The notes under the pieces were generated by a model. The model saw nothing but the letters and a program-made list of their open reading frames with translations. It was not told where the DNA came from and ran no database searches. Positions 16,171 to 25,298 of a stretch of DNA of 64,000 nucleotides are shown here, in pieces. How positions within the stretch are numbered: the stretch's first letter is position 1; each line of letters starts with the position of its first letter. This DNA is from Ignavibacteriota bacterium (lineage in GTDB: Bacteria; Bacteroidota; Ignavibacteria; Ignavibacteriales; Melioribacteraceae). A program made the translations under genes and the position numbers. The DNA lies in NCBI GenBank assembly GCA_016716225.1, contig JADJWT010000001.1:1860001-1924000 (forward strand), given 5' to 3'.

Positions 16171-16971
16171 ATGAAAAGTAAAATTTTATTAATTGTACTT
16201 TTAGCAATTTCTATTTTTACAAATTCATGCAGCACAGTGCCGGTAACCGGAAGAAATCAATTAAATATAATTCCAGCATCGCAATTAATGTCAATGAGTT
16301 TTCAGCAATATGATGAATTTCTAAAGACTAATAAATTAAGCAGCGATACAAAAAATATTGCCCTCATTAAAAACATTGGTGCAAAAATTCAGAAAGCTGT
16401 TGAACAATATTTTGCTGAACAAAAAATGTCGGATCAGCTTGATGGATATTCTTGGGAATTTAATTTAGTTGAAAGTGAACAAGTAAATGCTTGGTGCATG
16501 CCCGGTGGAAAAGTAGTTTTCTATACTGGTATTTTGCCAATTTGCCAAGATGAAGCGGGAATTGCAACGGTAATGGGACACGAAATTGCTCATGCAATTG
16601 CAGAACACGGCGGCGAAAGAATGAGTCAATCTCTATTAGTTGAATTAGGTGGAATGGGTTTACAAGTTGCATTGCAGAATGAACCTCAATTAACTCAACA
16701 ATTAGCAATGACAGCTTTTGGAGTTGGTGCGCAAGTTGGAGTTTTATTACCTTTTAGTAGATTGCACGAAAGCGAAGCTGATCACTTGGGATTAATTTTT
16801 ATGGCAATGGCTGGTTACAATCCTAATGAAGCAGTAAGTTTTTGGCAGAGAATGGCTGCTCAAGGCGGCGGTGCCCCACCGGAATTTTTAAGCACTCACC
16901 CTTCAAATGAAACAAGAATTAATGATTTAAAGAAATTGATTCCCAAAGCAATGCAATATTATAAAAAATAA
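16171..16971 (+). CDS. M48 family metallopeptidase lipoprotein (LoiP/BepA-like)
   Basis: The 266-residue protein has a lipoprotein signal (IFTNSCSTVPVTGRNQL; Cys about residue 20). Its zinc motif HEIAHAIAEHGGERM is typical of M48 peptidases, and the third ligand lies in SRLHESEADHLGLIFMAMAGYN. Such lipoproteins act in outer-membrane quality control. The preceding GAGGAAAC is a plausible ribosome-binding site. The next gene starts 4 bases after the stop, so it is probably co-transcribed with a T9SS protein. Confidence 0.88.
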   Translation: MKSKILLIVLLAISIFTNSCSTVPVTGRNQLNIIPASQLMSMSFQQYDEFLKTNKLSSDTKNIALIKNIGAKIQKAVEQYFAEQKMSDQLDGYSWEFNLVESEQVNAWCMPGGKVVFYTGILPICQDEAGIATVMGHEIAHAIAEHGGERMSQSLLVELGGMGLQVALQNEPQLTQQLAMTAFGVGAQVGVLLPFSRLHESEADHLGLIFMAMAGYNPNEAVSFWQRMAAQGGGAPPEFLSTHPSNETRINDLKKLIPKAMQYYKK

Positions 16972-16975
16972 GTAA

Positions 16976-18238
16976 ATGTTTAATAAATATATTTTTGTTT
17001 TAATTTGTTTTTTAATTTTCATTGCAATATTGGCTCAAAATAATATTCCTACTTTTTCAGAAAGAGAAAATTTAGGTTTAATTGAAAATGATGAAATTGA
17101 CGAAGCTTCCGGAATTGCAGCAAGTTACAAAAATCCCGGTGTAATTTGGACGCATAACGATTCTGGCGATAAAAATAGAATTTTTGCTCTTGATACAACT
17201 GGAAAAAATTTAGGCGAATATTTTCTTACCGGAATTGAAAATAGAGATTGGGAAGATATTGCTATTGGTCCAGGACTCGATGCTGCAAAATCATATATTT
17301 ATATTGCTGATATTGGCGATAATGATGCTCAATATTCTCTAAAATATATTTATATAATTGAAGAACCTTTAGTTTCATTAAATCAAAATCCGGTTATTTC
17401 AACTATTGGCAAAGTAGAAAAAATTACATTTTATTATCCTGATGAACCTCGAGATGCAGAAACCCTAATGCTTGACCCAATTACAAAAGATTTATTTGTA
17501 GTAACAAAAAGAAATTCTAAAATTAATATTTATCGACTTCCATTTCCTCAATCAACAAATTCAAATATTGAGGCAGAAATTTCTGCTGAAATAAAATTGG
17601 ATTTTGATCCGGAATTTAACAAACCATTTAATTATTTAACCGGCGGAAATATTTCGATAAATGGGACAGAAATTTTAATAAAATCTTACACAAATATTTT
17701 CTATTGGTATAGAAACCCCTCAAAATCAATTGCGGAAGTTTTAAGTGAAACTAAACCCGAAATTTTACCTTTTGAAAATACACTTGACGAAACCCAATGT
17801 GAAGCAATCTGTTGGAAACCTTATTCAGATATGGGCTATTACACATTGAGTGAAGAAAAAATTGATTATAATGGAACCACTTTAAATTTTCCTGCAAGTT
17901 TATATTATTATAAAAGAACTTCAGAAATTACATCTGTTGAAAATTTAAAGATTACAAACAATTTTAAACTTGAACAAAATTTTCCAAATCCATTTAATCC
18001 AATAACAAAAATTAAATATACTATTCCAGCCGATTTAGAGACATTGCATGCAACTTCTCTACAATTAATTGTGTATGATTTTCTTGGAAGTGAATTACAA
18101 ACTTTAGTAAACGAACATAAAACTACCGGAAATTATGAAATAGAATTTGACGGCTCAAAATTTCCGAGTGGAATTTATTATTATGAACTTACTTATGGAA
18201 ATTTTAGAAAAGTAAAAAAAATGGTTCTACTCAAATAA
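16976..18238 (+). CDS. T9SS-exported protein with beta-propeller-like N-terminal region
   Basis: A signal peptide (FVLICFLIFIAILAQ) precedes about 300 residues with propeller-like strands: ASGIAASYKNPGVIWTHNDS, FALDTTGKNLGEYF, DWEDIAIGPG, and further aromatic-rich blades. The C-terminal 85 residues are a T9SS type A sorting domain with NFPNPFNPITKIKYTIP and ending GIYYYELTYGNFRKVKKMVLLK. The protein should therefore be secreted and bound at the surface or released. What it binds is unknown. Confidence 0.8.
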   Translation: MFNKYIFVLICFLIFIAILAQNNIPTFSERENLGLIENDEIDEASGIAASYKNPGVIWTHNDSGDKNRIFALDTTGKNLGEYFLTGIENRDWEDIAIGPGLDAAKSYIYIADIGDNDAQYSLKYIYIIEEPLVSLNQNPVISTIGKVEKITFYYPDEPRDAETLMLDPITKDLFVVTKRNSKINIYRLPFPQSTNSNIEAEISAEIKLDFDPEFNKPFNYLTGGNISINGTEILIKSYTNIFYWYRNPSKSIAEVLSETKPEILPFENTLDETQCEAICWKPYSDMGYYTLSEEKIDYNGTTLNFPASLYYYKRTSEITSVENLKITNNFKLEQNFPNPFNPITKIKYTIPADLETLHATSLQLIVYDFLGSELQTLVNEHKTTGNYEIEFDGSKFPSGIYYYELTYGNFRKVKKMVLLK

Positions 18239-18301
18239 ACACTTCACAAAATTATTCTTTTAAATAGTAAATTTGTTTATCAACTTCTAAGAAAATTCTT
18301 A

Positions 18302-19597
18302 ATGTCAGAAAATAAAAATAGAATAGAAATTATTACTTTAGGCTGTTCAAAAAATGTTGTTGATTCGGAACGTTTAGCAAATCAACTTATTGCTAATAAT
18401 TTTGAAATTACAAACACTTCAGAAAATTCGGATAGCATAATTATAAATACTTGCGGATTTATTGATGCCGCAAAAGAAGAATCTATCAATACAATTCTTG
18501 AAGCGATTGAACTAAAGAAACAAGGGAAAATTAAAAAAGTTGTCGTTGCGGGCTGTTTATCGGAGCGATTTAAAGATGAATTAAAATCAGAAATTCCGGA
18601 TGTAGATGTTTTTTTCGGAACAGAAGATTACGAAGGAATTATTAAAGAATTTGGCGGAGATTTAAAAAAAGAATTGCTCGGTGAAAGGCAATTAACAACT
18701 CCAATACATTTTGCATATTTGAAAATTTCTGAAGGATGTGATAATCCTTGTTCGTTTTGCGCAATTCCGTTAATGAGGGGTTTGCATAAATCAAAACCGA
18801 TTGAAGATTTGTTAAATGAAGTAAATTCGCTGGTTAAAAAAGGTGTAAAAGAATTAATTATAATTGGACAAGATACAACAGATTACGGCAAAGATATTTA
18901 TGGAAAACGAAATCTTGCTGAACTATTACGCAAAATTTCTGAAATAAATGGAGTTGAATGGATAAAACTTTTGTATGCTTATCCATCACATTTTCCGGAA
19001 GATTTAATTGATGAAATTGCAACGAATCCAAAAATTTGTAAGTATATAGATATTCCGCTTCAGCATATTTCAGATTCGGTTTTAAAATCAATGCGAAGAG
19101 GAATTACAAAAAATACAACAATAAATTTATTACAAAAATTAAAATCGAAAATTCCTAATTTAGCGTTGCGTACTACGTTTATTGTTGGGTATCCGAATGA
19201 AACTGAAATTGAATTTGACGAATTGAAAAAATTTATAAAAGAATTTAAGTTTGATAAAGTTGGAGTTTTTAATTATTCGGTTGAAGAAAATACACCAAGT
19301 TTCATTTTAGGTGATAAATTTTCTGAAGAAATTAAGGAAGAAAGAAAGTTGGAAATTATGGAAATTCAGAAAGAAATTTCTTTTGCCAAAAATAAAAATC
19401 TAATTGGAAATAAATTAAGAGTAATTATTGATGATATTGAAGGTGAATATTTTGTTGGCAGAACTGAAAGGGATGCGCCGGAAGTTGATGGAGAAGTTTT
19501 AATTAAAGCTGAAAATAAAATGTTAAAATTGGGTGAATTTTATTTCATTGAAATTGTTGATTGTAATGAGTATGATTTATATGGAAAATTAGTTTAA
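18302..19597 (+). CDS. rimO: Ribosomal protein S12 methylthiotransferase RimO
   Basis: RimO uses two iron-sulfur clusters and S-adenosylmethionine to methylthiolate an Asp of ribosomal protein S12. The 431-residue protein has the N-terminal UPF0004 domain (ITLGCSKNVVDSERLANQL and TCGFIDAAKEESI), the radical-SAM cluster motif CDNPCSFCAIPLMRG (C-x3-C-x2-C), and a C-terminal TRAM domain. The GCSKN...D and the absence of MiaB-type tRNA features favour RimO over MiaB. A TAnnTTTG-like box (TAAATTTG, 18268-18275) lies about 27 bases before the ATG, without a clear upstream TTG. Confidence 0.93.
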   Translation: MSENKNRIEIITLGCSKNVVDSERLANQLIANNFEITNTSENSDSIIINTCGFIDAAKEESINTILEAIELKKQGKIKKVVVAGCLSERFKDELKSEIPDVDVFFGTEDYEGIIKEFGGDLKKELLGERQLTTPIHFAYLKISEGCDNPCSFCAIPLMRGLHKSKPIEDLLNEVNSLVKKGVKELIIIGQDTTDYGKDIYGKRNLAELLRKISEINGVEWIKLLYAYPSHFPEDLIDEIATNPKICKYIDIPLQHISDSVLKSMRRGITKNTTINLLQKLKSKIPNLALRTTFIVGYPNETEIEFDELKKFIKEFKFDKVGVFNYSVEENTPSFILGDKFSEEIKEERKLEIMEIQKEISFAKNKNLIGNKLRVIIDDIEGEYFVGRTERDAPEVDGEVLIKAENKMLKLGEFYFIEIVDCNEYDLYGKLV

Positions 19598-19612
19598 AAT
19601 TTGGGAACTAAA

Positions 19613-20884
19613 ATGAAAACACTTTTAATTTTATTTATTTGTTTGTCAAATATTTTTGCTCAAGTGGAATATTCCAGAAAAGGCGGAACTGCGGGACAAA
19701 CTCCTAAATTCTATATTGATATTGCAAATTATGCTAGTCAAGATTCCGGAAAATCGAAAATTGATGTTTTCATAAAAATTCCATATTCAAATATTCAGTT
19801 TATAAAAACTAATTTAGGATATTCTGCAAAATACGCTGTAACAATTTCGCTTTATGATGTTGAAGATGAAAATTTGAAATTGGAAAAACAATGGAATGAA
19901 AAAGTAAACACTCAAAATTTTAAGCAAACAGAATCTAACTCAAGTTTTAACATTAGTTATAAATCTTTAACACTTGTGCCGGGTGAGTATAAATTTGTTT
20001 GCAAAATTGAGGATTTGGAATCAAGAAAATATCATCCGTTTGAACAAAATATTAAAGTGAGAGAATTTTCAAAAAATTTGGATTTAAGTGATATTATAAT
20101 TGTATCTGAATTTATTGAGACAAAAGAAGGCTCAAAAATAATTCCGAATATTTCTAATTTGGTTACATCTCAAGATTCGGCGCTTTCTTTTTTCTATGAA
20201 CTTTACACAAACAAAGAGAACAAACAAAATATTTCATACAATATTGTTGATAAAGAAGGAAATCAACTTTACAAAACCGATGTTGTTCGCGAATTAAAAA
20301 TTGGAAAAAATGAAATTCATGAAACATTGGAGAATATAAAATTTGCATTAGGCGATTATCAAATTGTTGTAAAAATTAATGATGAAAATCATAAAATAGT
20401 AAAAGGTATAACAAAGAAATTTTATTCAAAAATATTTGGATATCCAACTTCAATTAAAGATTTGGATGAATCAATAAAACAAATGCAGTACATTGCAAAT
20501 TCTGATGATATTTCTTTTATTGAAGATGGTGAAAATTATAATGAAAAATTAAATAGATATTTAAATTATTGGAAGAGATTGGATCCATCGCCAAATACAG
20601 TTGAGAATGAAACGCTGAATGAATACTACAGAAGAGTTGAATACGCAAACGATAATTTTGATGGATATTTTAAAGGTTGGCGAAGTGATATGGGAATGGT
20701 TTATATAACTCTTGGTCCACCGGATCAAGTTACTAGGCGACCTTATGAAATTGACTCAAAGCCATATGAAATATGGGATTATTACATATTGAACAGAAGT
20801 TTTATTTTTGTCGACCAAACAAATTTTGGTGATTACAGATTAGAAAATCCGGCTTACGGAGATTGGTTTAGATACAGACCTTAA
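19613..20884 (+). CDS. GWxTD domain exported protein
   Basis: I take the ATG at 19613 rather than the TTG at 19601, because it directly precedes the signal peptide (LLILFICLSNIFAQ). The 423-residue protein ends with a GWxTD-like domain: around FKGWRSDMGMVYITLGPPDQ, then ITLGPP..VTRRPYE and YEIWDYYILNRSFIFVDQ. Here Ser replaces the Thr of the GWxTD name. These domains occur in Bacteroidota-like and related groups as exported proteins of unknown function. The kinase gene starts 2 bases after the stop. Confidence 0.82.
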   Translation: MKTLLILFICLSNIFAQVEYSRKGGTAGQTPKFYIDIANYASQDSGKSKIDVFIKIPYSNIQFIKTNLGYSAKYAVTISLYDVEDENLKLEKQWNEKVNTQNFKQTESNSSFNISYKSLTLVPGEYKFVCKIEDLESRKYHPFEQNIKVREFSKNLDLSDIIIVSEFIETKEGSKIIPNISNLVTSQDSALSFFYELYTNKENKQNISYNIVDKEGNQLYKTDVVRELKIGKNEIHETLENIKFALGDYQIVVKINDENHKIVKGITKKFYSKIFGYPTSIKDLDESIKQMQYIANSDDISFIEDGENYNEKLNRYLNYWKRLDPSPNTVENETLNEYYRRVEYANDNFDGYFKGWRSDMGMVYITLGPPDQVTRRPYEIDSKPYEIWDYYILNRSFIFVDQTNFGDYRLENPAYGDWFRYRP

Positions 20885-20886
20885 AA

Positions 20887-21849
20887 ATGGTATTATCAAT
20901 TACATTAAATCCGCTTTTAGAAAGAAATTTATTTTTTAAAAATCTTTCACAAAATTACCGTGCATACAAAGAGAATTATTCAGCAGGTGGAAAAGGAATT
21001 AATGTTAGTCGGCAATTAAATTTTTTAGGAATTCAAAATCACTCATTAACTTTTCTTGGCGGAAACAAAGGCAAAATAATTAGATCAATTCTCGAAAAAG
21101 AAAATATTAATTTCAGCTCAGTAAATACAAAATCCGAAACCCGCGAAGCTTCATTAATTTTTGATGAAACCAACAAAAAACTGCAAACTTATTTTGGAGT
21201 TAATCAAGTAATTTCAAATGAGGAAATTTCTCAATTCATTTTGAAAATGGAAAAAGCAATTACAAATTCTTCTGTTGTTGTTTTTTCCGGAAGCGTGCCG
21301 AGCGAAAATTGCTCACAAATTATTGAAAAAGGTTTAGAGTTTTGCAATCAATATGATAAAATTTCTGTTCTTGATACTTACGGAGAAAATCTTGAAAATC
21401 TAATAAAACTAAGCCCAACAGTTATTCACAATAATGCTGATGAAATAAAAAAACATCTCAAAGTAAAATTAGATTCGGAAAAGGATTATCAAACTATTTT
21501 AAATGATTTTTATAAATTCGGAATAAATTTATCATTTATCACAAACGGAAAAAATTCTTTTTATGCATCAAAAGCAGATTTTAATTACAAAGTTGAAAAT
21601 CCGATTGTTGATGAAATAAATCCAACCGGAAGCGGTGACGCATTTTTAGCCGGAATTATTTATGGATTAGAAAAATCATTAATATTTAATGATTTTGTTA
21701 AATTGGGCTCTGCGCTTGGTGCTTTAAATGCTTCAACTTTAGAAGTTTGTAAAGTAAAATTGGAAGATGCACAAAAGTTAACTTCGCAAGTTACAATTCA
21801 AGAAATAGGAAAAAAAATAAAAATAATTGATGATTCGCCAACCATTTAA
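20887..21849 (+). CDS. PfkB family carbohydrate kinase (1-phosphofructokinase-like)
   Basis: The 320-residue cytoplasmic kinase has the two PfkB signatures: SAGGKGINVSRQLNFLGI near residue 35 and NPTGSGDAFLAGIIYG near residue 248, whose Asp is the catalytic base. NPLLERNLFF at the start and GGKGINVSRQL are closest to the 1-phosphofructokinase/tagatose-6-phosphate kinase branch. No phosphotransferase (PTS) gene is nearby, so the substrate remains open. It is unusual to find it between a GWxTD protein and an outer-membrane barrel gene, whose ATG lies 20 bases inside its 3' end. Confidence 0.85.
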   Translation: MVLSITLNPLLERNLFFKNLSQNYRAYKENYSAGGKGINVSRQLNFLGIQNHSLTFLGGNKGKIIRSILEKENINFSSVNTKSETREASLIFDETNKKLQTYFGVNQVISNEEISQFILKMEKAITNSSVVVFSGSVPSENCSQIIEKGLEFCNQYDKISVLDTYGENLENLIKLSPTVIHNNADEIKKHLKVKLDSEKDYQTILNDFYKFGINLSFITNGKNSFYASKADFNYKVENPIVDEINPTGSGDAFLAGIIYGLEKSLIFNDFVKLGSALGALNASTLEVCKVKLEDAQKLTSQVTIQEIGKKIKIIDDSPTI

Positions 21850-23380
21850 TAAAATTATTTTCGCCATTTCGTTTTTACTCTCACTTACAATTTATTCTCA
21901 AAATGATTTAAATAAAATTTTCGAAAATGAAATAATTATTGTTCGAAAAATTAATGTTAGCAATGAGAACAAATCTGACTCACTTATTTACAAAAAATAT
22001 TTTCAAAAACTTATTGATGCTCAATTTAATCCGGAGTATTTGGAATTTGAAATAAATAATATTTTAAACTTTTACGAAAATAATGGATTTCCATTTGCTG
22101 AAGTTAAAATTCAATCAGTGATAATAAATTCAGATAGCAACAATAATAAATTTGCGGATATTTATATTTCAATTCAAAAAGGTGAGTTGCAAAAAATCAG
22201 TAAAGTTGAAATTGAAGGAAATATTAAAACAAATAATAATGTAATTATTAATGAATTAAGAATTGCAAGTGATGAAAAATATTCTCAAGAGAAAATTGAT
22301 AGAATTCCAATTCTTCTTAATAAGTTAAATTTTTTTGAATCGGTTGAAACTCCAAAATATTTTGTTGATAATGAAAATAATGGAGTTCTTAAAATTTCTA
22401 TCAAAGAAAAAAATACAAATTCATTTGATGGAATAATTGGTTACGTTCCCGCACAAACTGAAAGCGGAAAAGGTTATTTAACTGGTTTTGTAAATATTAT
22501 TTTAAGAAATTTATTTGGAACTGGTCGCGGAACCGCAATAAAATGGCAGCAAGAAAGTAGTGCAACTCAAGAACTTAGTTTAAAATATTTAGAACCGTGG
22601 CTTTTTAATTATCCGTTTAATCTTAATTTGGAATTTTTTCAAAGAAAACAAGACAGCTCTTACGTTAAAAGATTATTCGGCGGAATTTTAGAATTTCTCG
22701 CAACTGAAAATATAAGCGCTGCATTAATTTTAGAAAGTGAATTTGTTATACCCACATTGACTCAAAAGGCAATAAATAATATTCCAAATTCTTCTTCATT
22801 AAACAGTGGATTGAAAGTAAAAATTGATTATCGCGATGATATTTTTTCTCCAACTGAAGGATTAGTTTTTGGTTCAACTTACAAATACCGACAAAAAAAA
22901 ATAAATTCATCGACAAATTCCGAATTAAACGGAAATATTAATTATCATAATTATGAGCTTGAGTTCGGCGGTTATTATTCATTTTTCAAATCACAAGTTC
23001 TTTCTCTGGAGATTGATGCAAAAGAAATTATTGGTGATTATTTTGATGCAAGTGATTATTTTCAATTTGGCGGAACAAATTCTTTAAGAGGTTATAGAGA
23101 AAACTCTTTTATTGGGAATAGAGTAATTTGGTCAAATCTTGAATATAGATTTTTACTTTCGCAAAGAAGTTTTCTTTTTACATTTTGGGATAGTGGTTAT
23201 TTTTTGCAGACGAACAATTTAGAAAATTCAGAAATTCGTAAAGAAAGATTTGCAAATGGTTACGGATTGGGATTAAGTTTAGAAACCGGTTTGGGAATAA
23301 TAAAAGTTAGTTATGCAATTGCTGAAGGAACTTCTTTGCTAAATGGATTTATTCATTTCGGCTTGGTTAATGATTTTTAG
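21830..23380 (+). CDS. Omp85-family outer-membrane protein (TamA/BamA-like)
   Basis: The product has 516 residues from the ATG at 21830, which lies one codon after a TTG and inside the kinase gene. A signal peptide (FAISFLLSLTIYSQ) is followed by POTRA-type domains (QKGELQKISKVEIEGNIKTNNNVIINELR is a clear beta-alpha-alpha-beta-beta POTRA start) and a 16-strand-type barrel ending in GLVNDF. The barrel carries the Omp85 hallmark FGGTNSLRGYRE. At this size it is closer to TamA or a two-partner transporter than to full BamA. It probably inserts or translocates proteins or lipids at the outer membrane. Confidence 0.82.
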   Translation: MIRQPFNKIIFAISFLLSLTIYSQNDLNKIFENEIIIVRKINVSNENKSDSLIYKKYFQKLIDAQFNPEYLEFEINNILNFYENNGFPFAEVKIQSVIINSDSNNNKFADIYISIQKGELQKISKVEIEGNIKTNNNVIINELRIASDEKYSQEKIDRIPILLNKLNFFESVETPKYFVDNENNGVLKISIKEKNTNSFDGIIGYVPAQTESGKGYLTGFVNIILRNLFGTGRGTAIKWQQESSATQELSLKYLEPWLFNYPFNLNLEFFQRKQDSSYVKRLFGGILEFLATENISAALILESEFVIPTLTQKAINNIPNSSSLNSGLKVKIDYRDDIFSPTEGLVFGSTYKYRQKKINSSTNSELNGNINYHNYELEFGGYYSFFKSQVLSLEIDAKEIIGDYFDASDYFQFGGTNSLRGYRENSFIGNRVIWSNLEYRFLLSQRSFLFTFWDSGYFLQTNNLENSEIRKERFANGYGLGLSLETGLGIIKVSYAIAEGTSLLNGFIHFGLVNDF

Positions 23381-23427
23381 AATTTATAAAATTTATAAAG
23401 TCAGATAAAACAAAGTAAATTATTTTT

Positions 23428-24261
23428 ATGAAAAAATTTTTGGCAATAATAAAAATTTCTCGACCAATAAATTTTCTCATAACATTTATTGTTGTAATTT
23501 CATCCGCAATAATTTCTTCGGAAGATTTTTACGTTTCGCAAAATATTTTTGTGGCAGCTTTTTCAGCATCATTAATTGCGGCAGCTGGAAATATAATTAA
23601 TGATATTTTTGATTTTAATATTGATTTAATTAATCGTCCAGAAAGACCGCTTCCGGCAAATGAAATCTCAATAAACTTTGCAATTATTTTATATATAATA
23701 TTTACTGCTGGTGGATTATTTTTATCTTATTACATTTCATGGGATTTATTTTTTATTGCAATTTCTGTAAGTCTAATTTTACTTCTTTATTCATATTTAT
23801 TAAAAAGAATAATTCTCCTTGGCAATATTACAATAGCTTTTTGTACGGCATTGGCATTTATTTATGGCGGAGTTACGGTTAATAATTTACAAGCCGCAAT
23901 TATTCCAGCATTGTTTGCATTCTTAGTAAATTTAATTCGAGAAATTGTAAAAGATGTTGAAGATCAAAAAGGTGATTTAGAAAATAACATAATTACTTTT
24001 CCTTTAAAGTTTGGAATGAGATCAACAAAAATAATTTTGTCGTTTCTCATTATTGTTTCAATTCTGTTTACATTTTATCCATTTGTAAATTCCATTTACA
24101 AAATTGAGTATTTTTTAATTGTACTTTTTTCTGTTAATTTAATTTTGGCGTATGTTTTAAAACTTATACTAAACATTAATTTTGAAAATAAAATATCACA
24201 AATAAGCAATTTACTTAAACTAAGTATGATTTTTGGACTAATAGCAATACTGTTCGGATAA
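23428..24261 (+). CDS. UbiA-family prenyltransferase (geranylgeranylglycerol-phosphate type)
   Basis: The 277-residue protein has about eight membrane spans and both UbiA aspartate motifs: NDIFDFNIDLINRPERPLP (first Asp-rich site near residue 62) and REIVKDVEDQKGD (second, near residue 170). It is often named geranylgeranylglycerol-phosphate geranylgeranyltransferase by similarity to archaeal enzymes; in bacteria such as these the true acceptor (menaquinone precursor, carotenoid or ether lipid) is not settled. The next gene follows after 2 bases and encodes RNase HII. Confidence 0.82.
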   Translation: MKKFLAIIKISRPINFLITFIVVISSAIISSEDFYVSQNIFVAAFSASLIAAAGNIINDIFDFNIDLINRPERPLPANEISINFAIILYIIFTAGGLFLSYYISWDLFFIAISVSLILLLYSYLLKRIILLGNITIAFCTALAFIYGGVTVNNLQAAIIPALFAFLVNLIREIVKDVEDQKGDLENNIITFPLKFGMRSTKIILSFLIIVSILFTFYPFVNSIYKIEYFLIVLFSVNLILAYVLKLILNINFENKISQISNLLKLSMIFGLIAILFG

Positions 24262-24263
24262 TT

Positions 24264-24896
24264 TTGGAAAATAAAAAATTCGATTTACAATTTATTTCTG
24301 ATGATAAAATTTTACTTGCCGGAATTGATGAAGCTGGTCGCGGACCATTAGCTGGACCAGTAGTTGCAGCAGCAGTTATTTTTGAAAAAGATATTTTTAT
24401 TCCCGGTGTAAATGATTCAAAACAATTGAATGAAAACCAAAGAGAAAGTTTAGATAAATTAATAAAAGAAAAAGCCATCTGTTTTGGATATGGAATTGTT
24501 GATGAAAAAGAAATTGATAAAATTAATATTCTTCAAGCAACTTTAAAGGCAATGAAAATTGCAGTTGAAAATCTAAACGTAAAACCAAATTTAATAATTA
24601 TTGATGGAAACAAATCATTCAATTCTAAAATTCCGACTAAAACAATTGTAAAAGGTGATACAAAATCTTTCTCAATAGCTGCAGCTTCAATTTTGGCAAA
24701 AGTTAAAAGAGATGAAATAATGAAAAATGCTGCAATTAGTTTCCCACAATATTTTTGGGAAAAGAATAAAGGGTATGGAACCAAACAGCATATTGAAGCA
24801 ATTAAAAAATACAATTACTCTCCTATGCATCGAAAAACATTTTTGAAAAATATTTTTCAAAGTAATCAAGAAACTTTTATTAAAAATGAAAAATAA
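24264..24896 (+). CDS. rnhB: Ribonuclease HII
   Basis: RNase HII cuts RNA in RNA-DNA hybrids and starts ribonucleotide excision repair. The 210-residue protein has the N-terminal GIDEAGRGPLAGPVVAAAV (first two acidic catalytic residues), a third Asp in IIDGNKSF, and a fourth in SIAAASILAKVKRDEIM. The C-terminal YSPMHRKTF is also typical. The start is a TTG two bases after the previous stop, because no ATG lies upstream of the domain. The 3' end overlaps the next gene by 11 bases. Confidence 0.95.
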   Translation: MENKKFDLQFISDDKILLAGIDEAGRGPLAGPVVAAAVIFEKDIFIPGVNDSKQLNENQRESLDKLIKEKAICFGYGIVDEKEIDKINILQATLKAMKIAVENLNVKPNLIIIDGNKSFNSKIPTKTIVKGDTKSFSIAAASILAKVKRDEIMKNAAISFPQYFWEKNKGYGTKQHIEAIKKYNYSPMHRKTFLKNIFQSNQETFIKNEK

Positions 24897-25245
24897 TAAA
24901 AAAGAAACCGGTGATATAGGTGAAAAAATAGCAACTGATTTTCTTGCTGAAAAAGGTTTTGAAATTATTGAAAAAAATTATCATTTCGGTCACGGTGAAA
25001 TTGATATTGTTGCAAAAGATAAAAATGTTTTAGTTTTTGTAGAAGTTAAAACTCGTAAAAATTTGGAATTTGGTGAACCCGAATTAGCTGTTACAAAAAA
25101 TAAACAGAGACAAATTAGAAAAATTGCAGAAGCATATTTGTATGAAAAAAATATTAAAGATATTGATTGCAGATTTGATGTATTTGGAATTTTACTTAAC
25201 AAAAATCTTCCACCTAAAATAACTTATATTGAAAATGCTTTTTAG
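24886..25245 (+). CDS. YraN family protein (UPF0102)
   Basis: This 119-residue nuclease-fold protein has the UPF0102 pattern: TGDIGEKIATDFLAEKGFEI, then GHGEIDIVAKD and LVFVEVKTRK. The Glu, Asp and Glu-x-Lys arrangement matches the PD-(D/E)XK active-site layout, though the family has no firm function. It is commonly next to rnhB, as here, with an 11-base overlap. Confidence 0.92.
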   Translation: MKNNKKETGDIGEKIATDFLAEKGFEIIEKNYHFGHGEIDIVAKDKNVLVFVEVKTRKNLEFGEPELAVTKNKQRQIRKIAEAYLYEKNIKDIDCRFDVFGILLNKNLPPKITYIENAF

Positions 25246-25298
25246 TATATTAGATTATTAGAAAAATTCATTTTGTAATTCCTAAAAATTTATTGCTA

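Noticed and set aside
18268..18275. TAAATTTG promoter box before rimO
   Set aside because: No TTG is found at the expected upstream distance, and such boxes are common by chance in AT-rich sequence.
24215..24478. 87-residue reverse-strand frame over rnhB start
   Set aside because: Antisense of the conserved RNase HII N-terminus; no evidence of its own expression.
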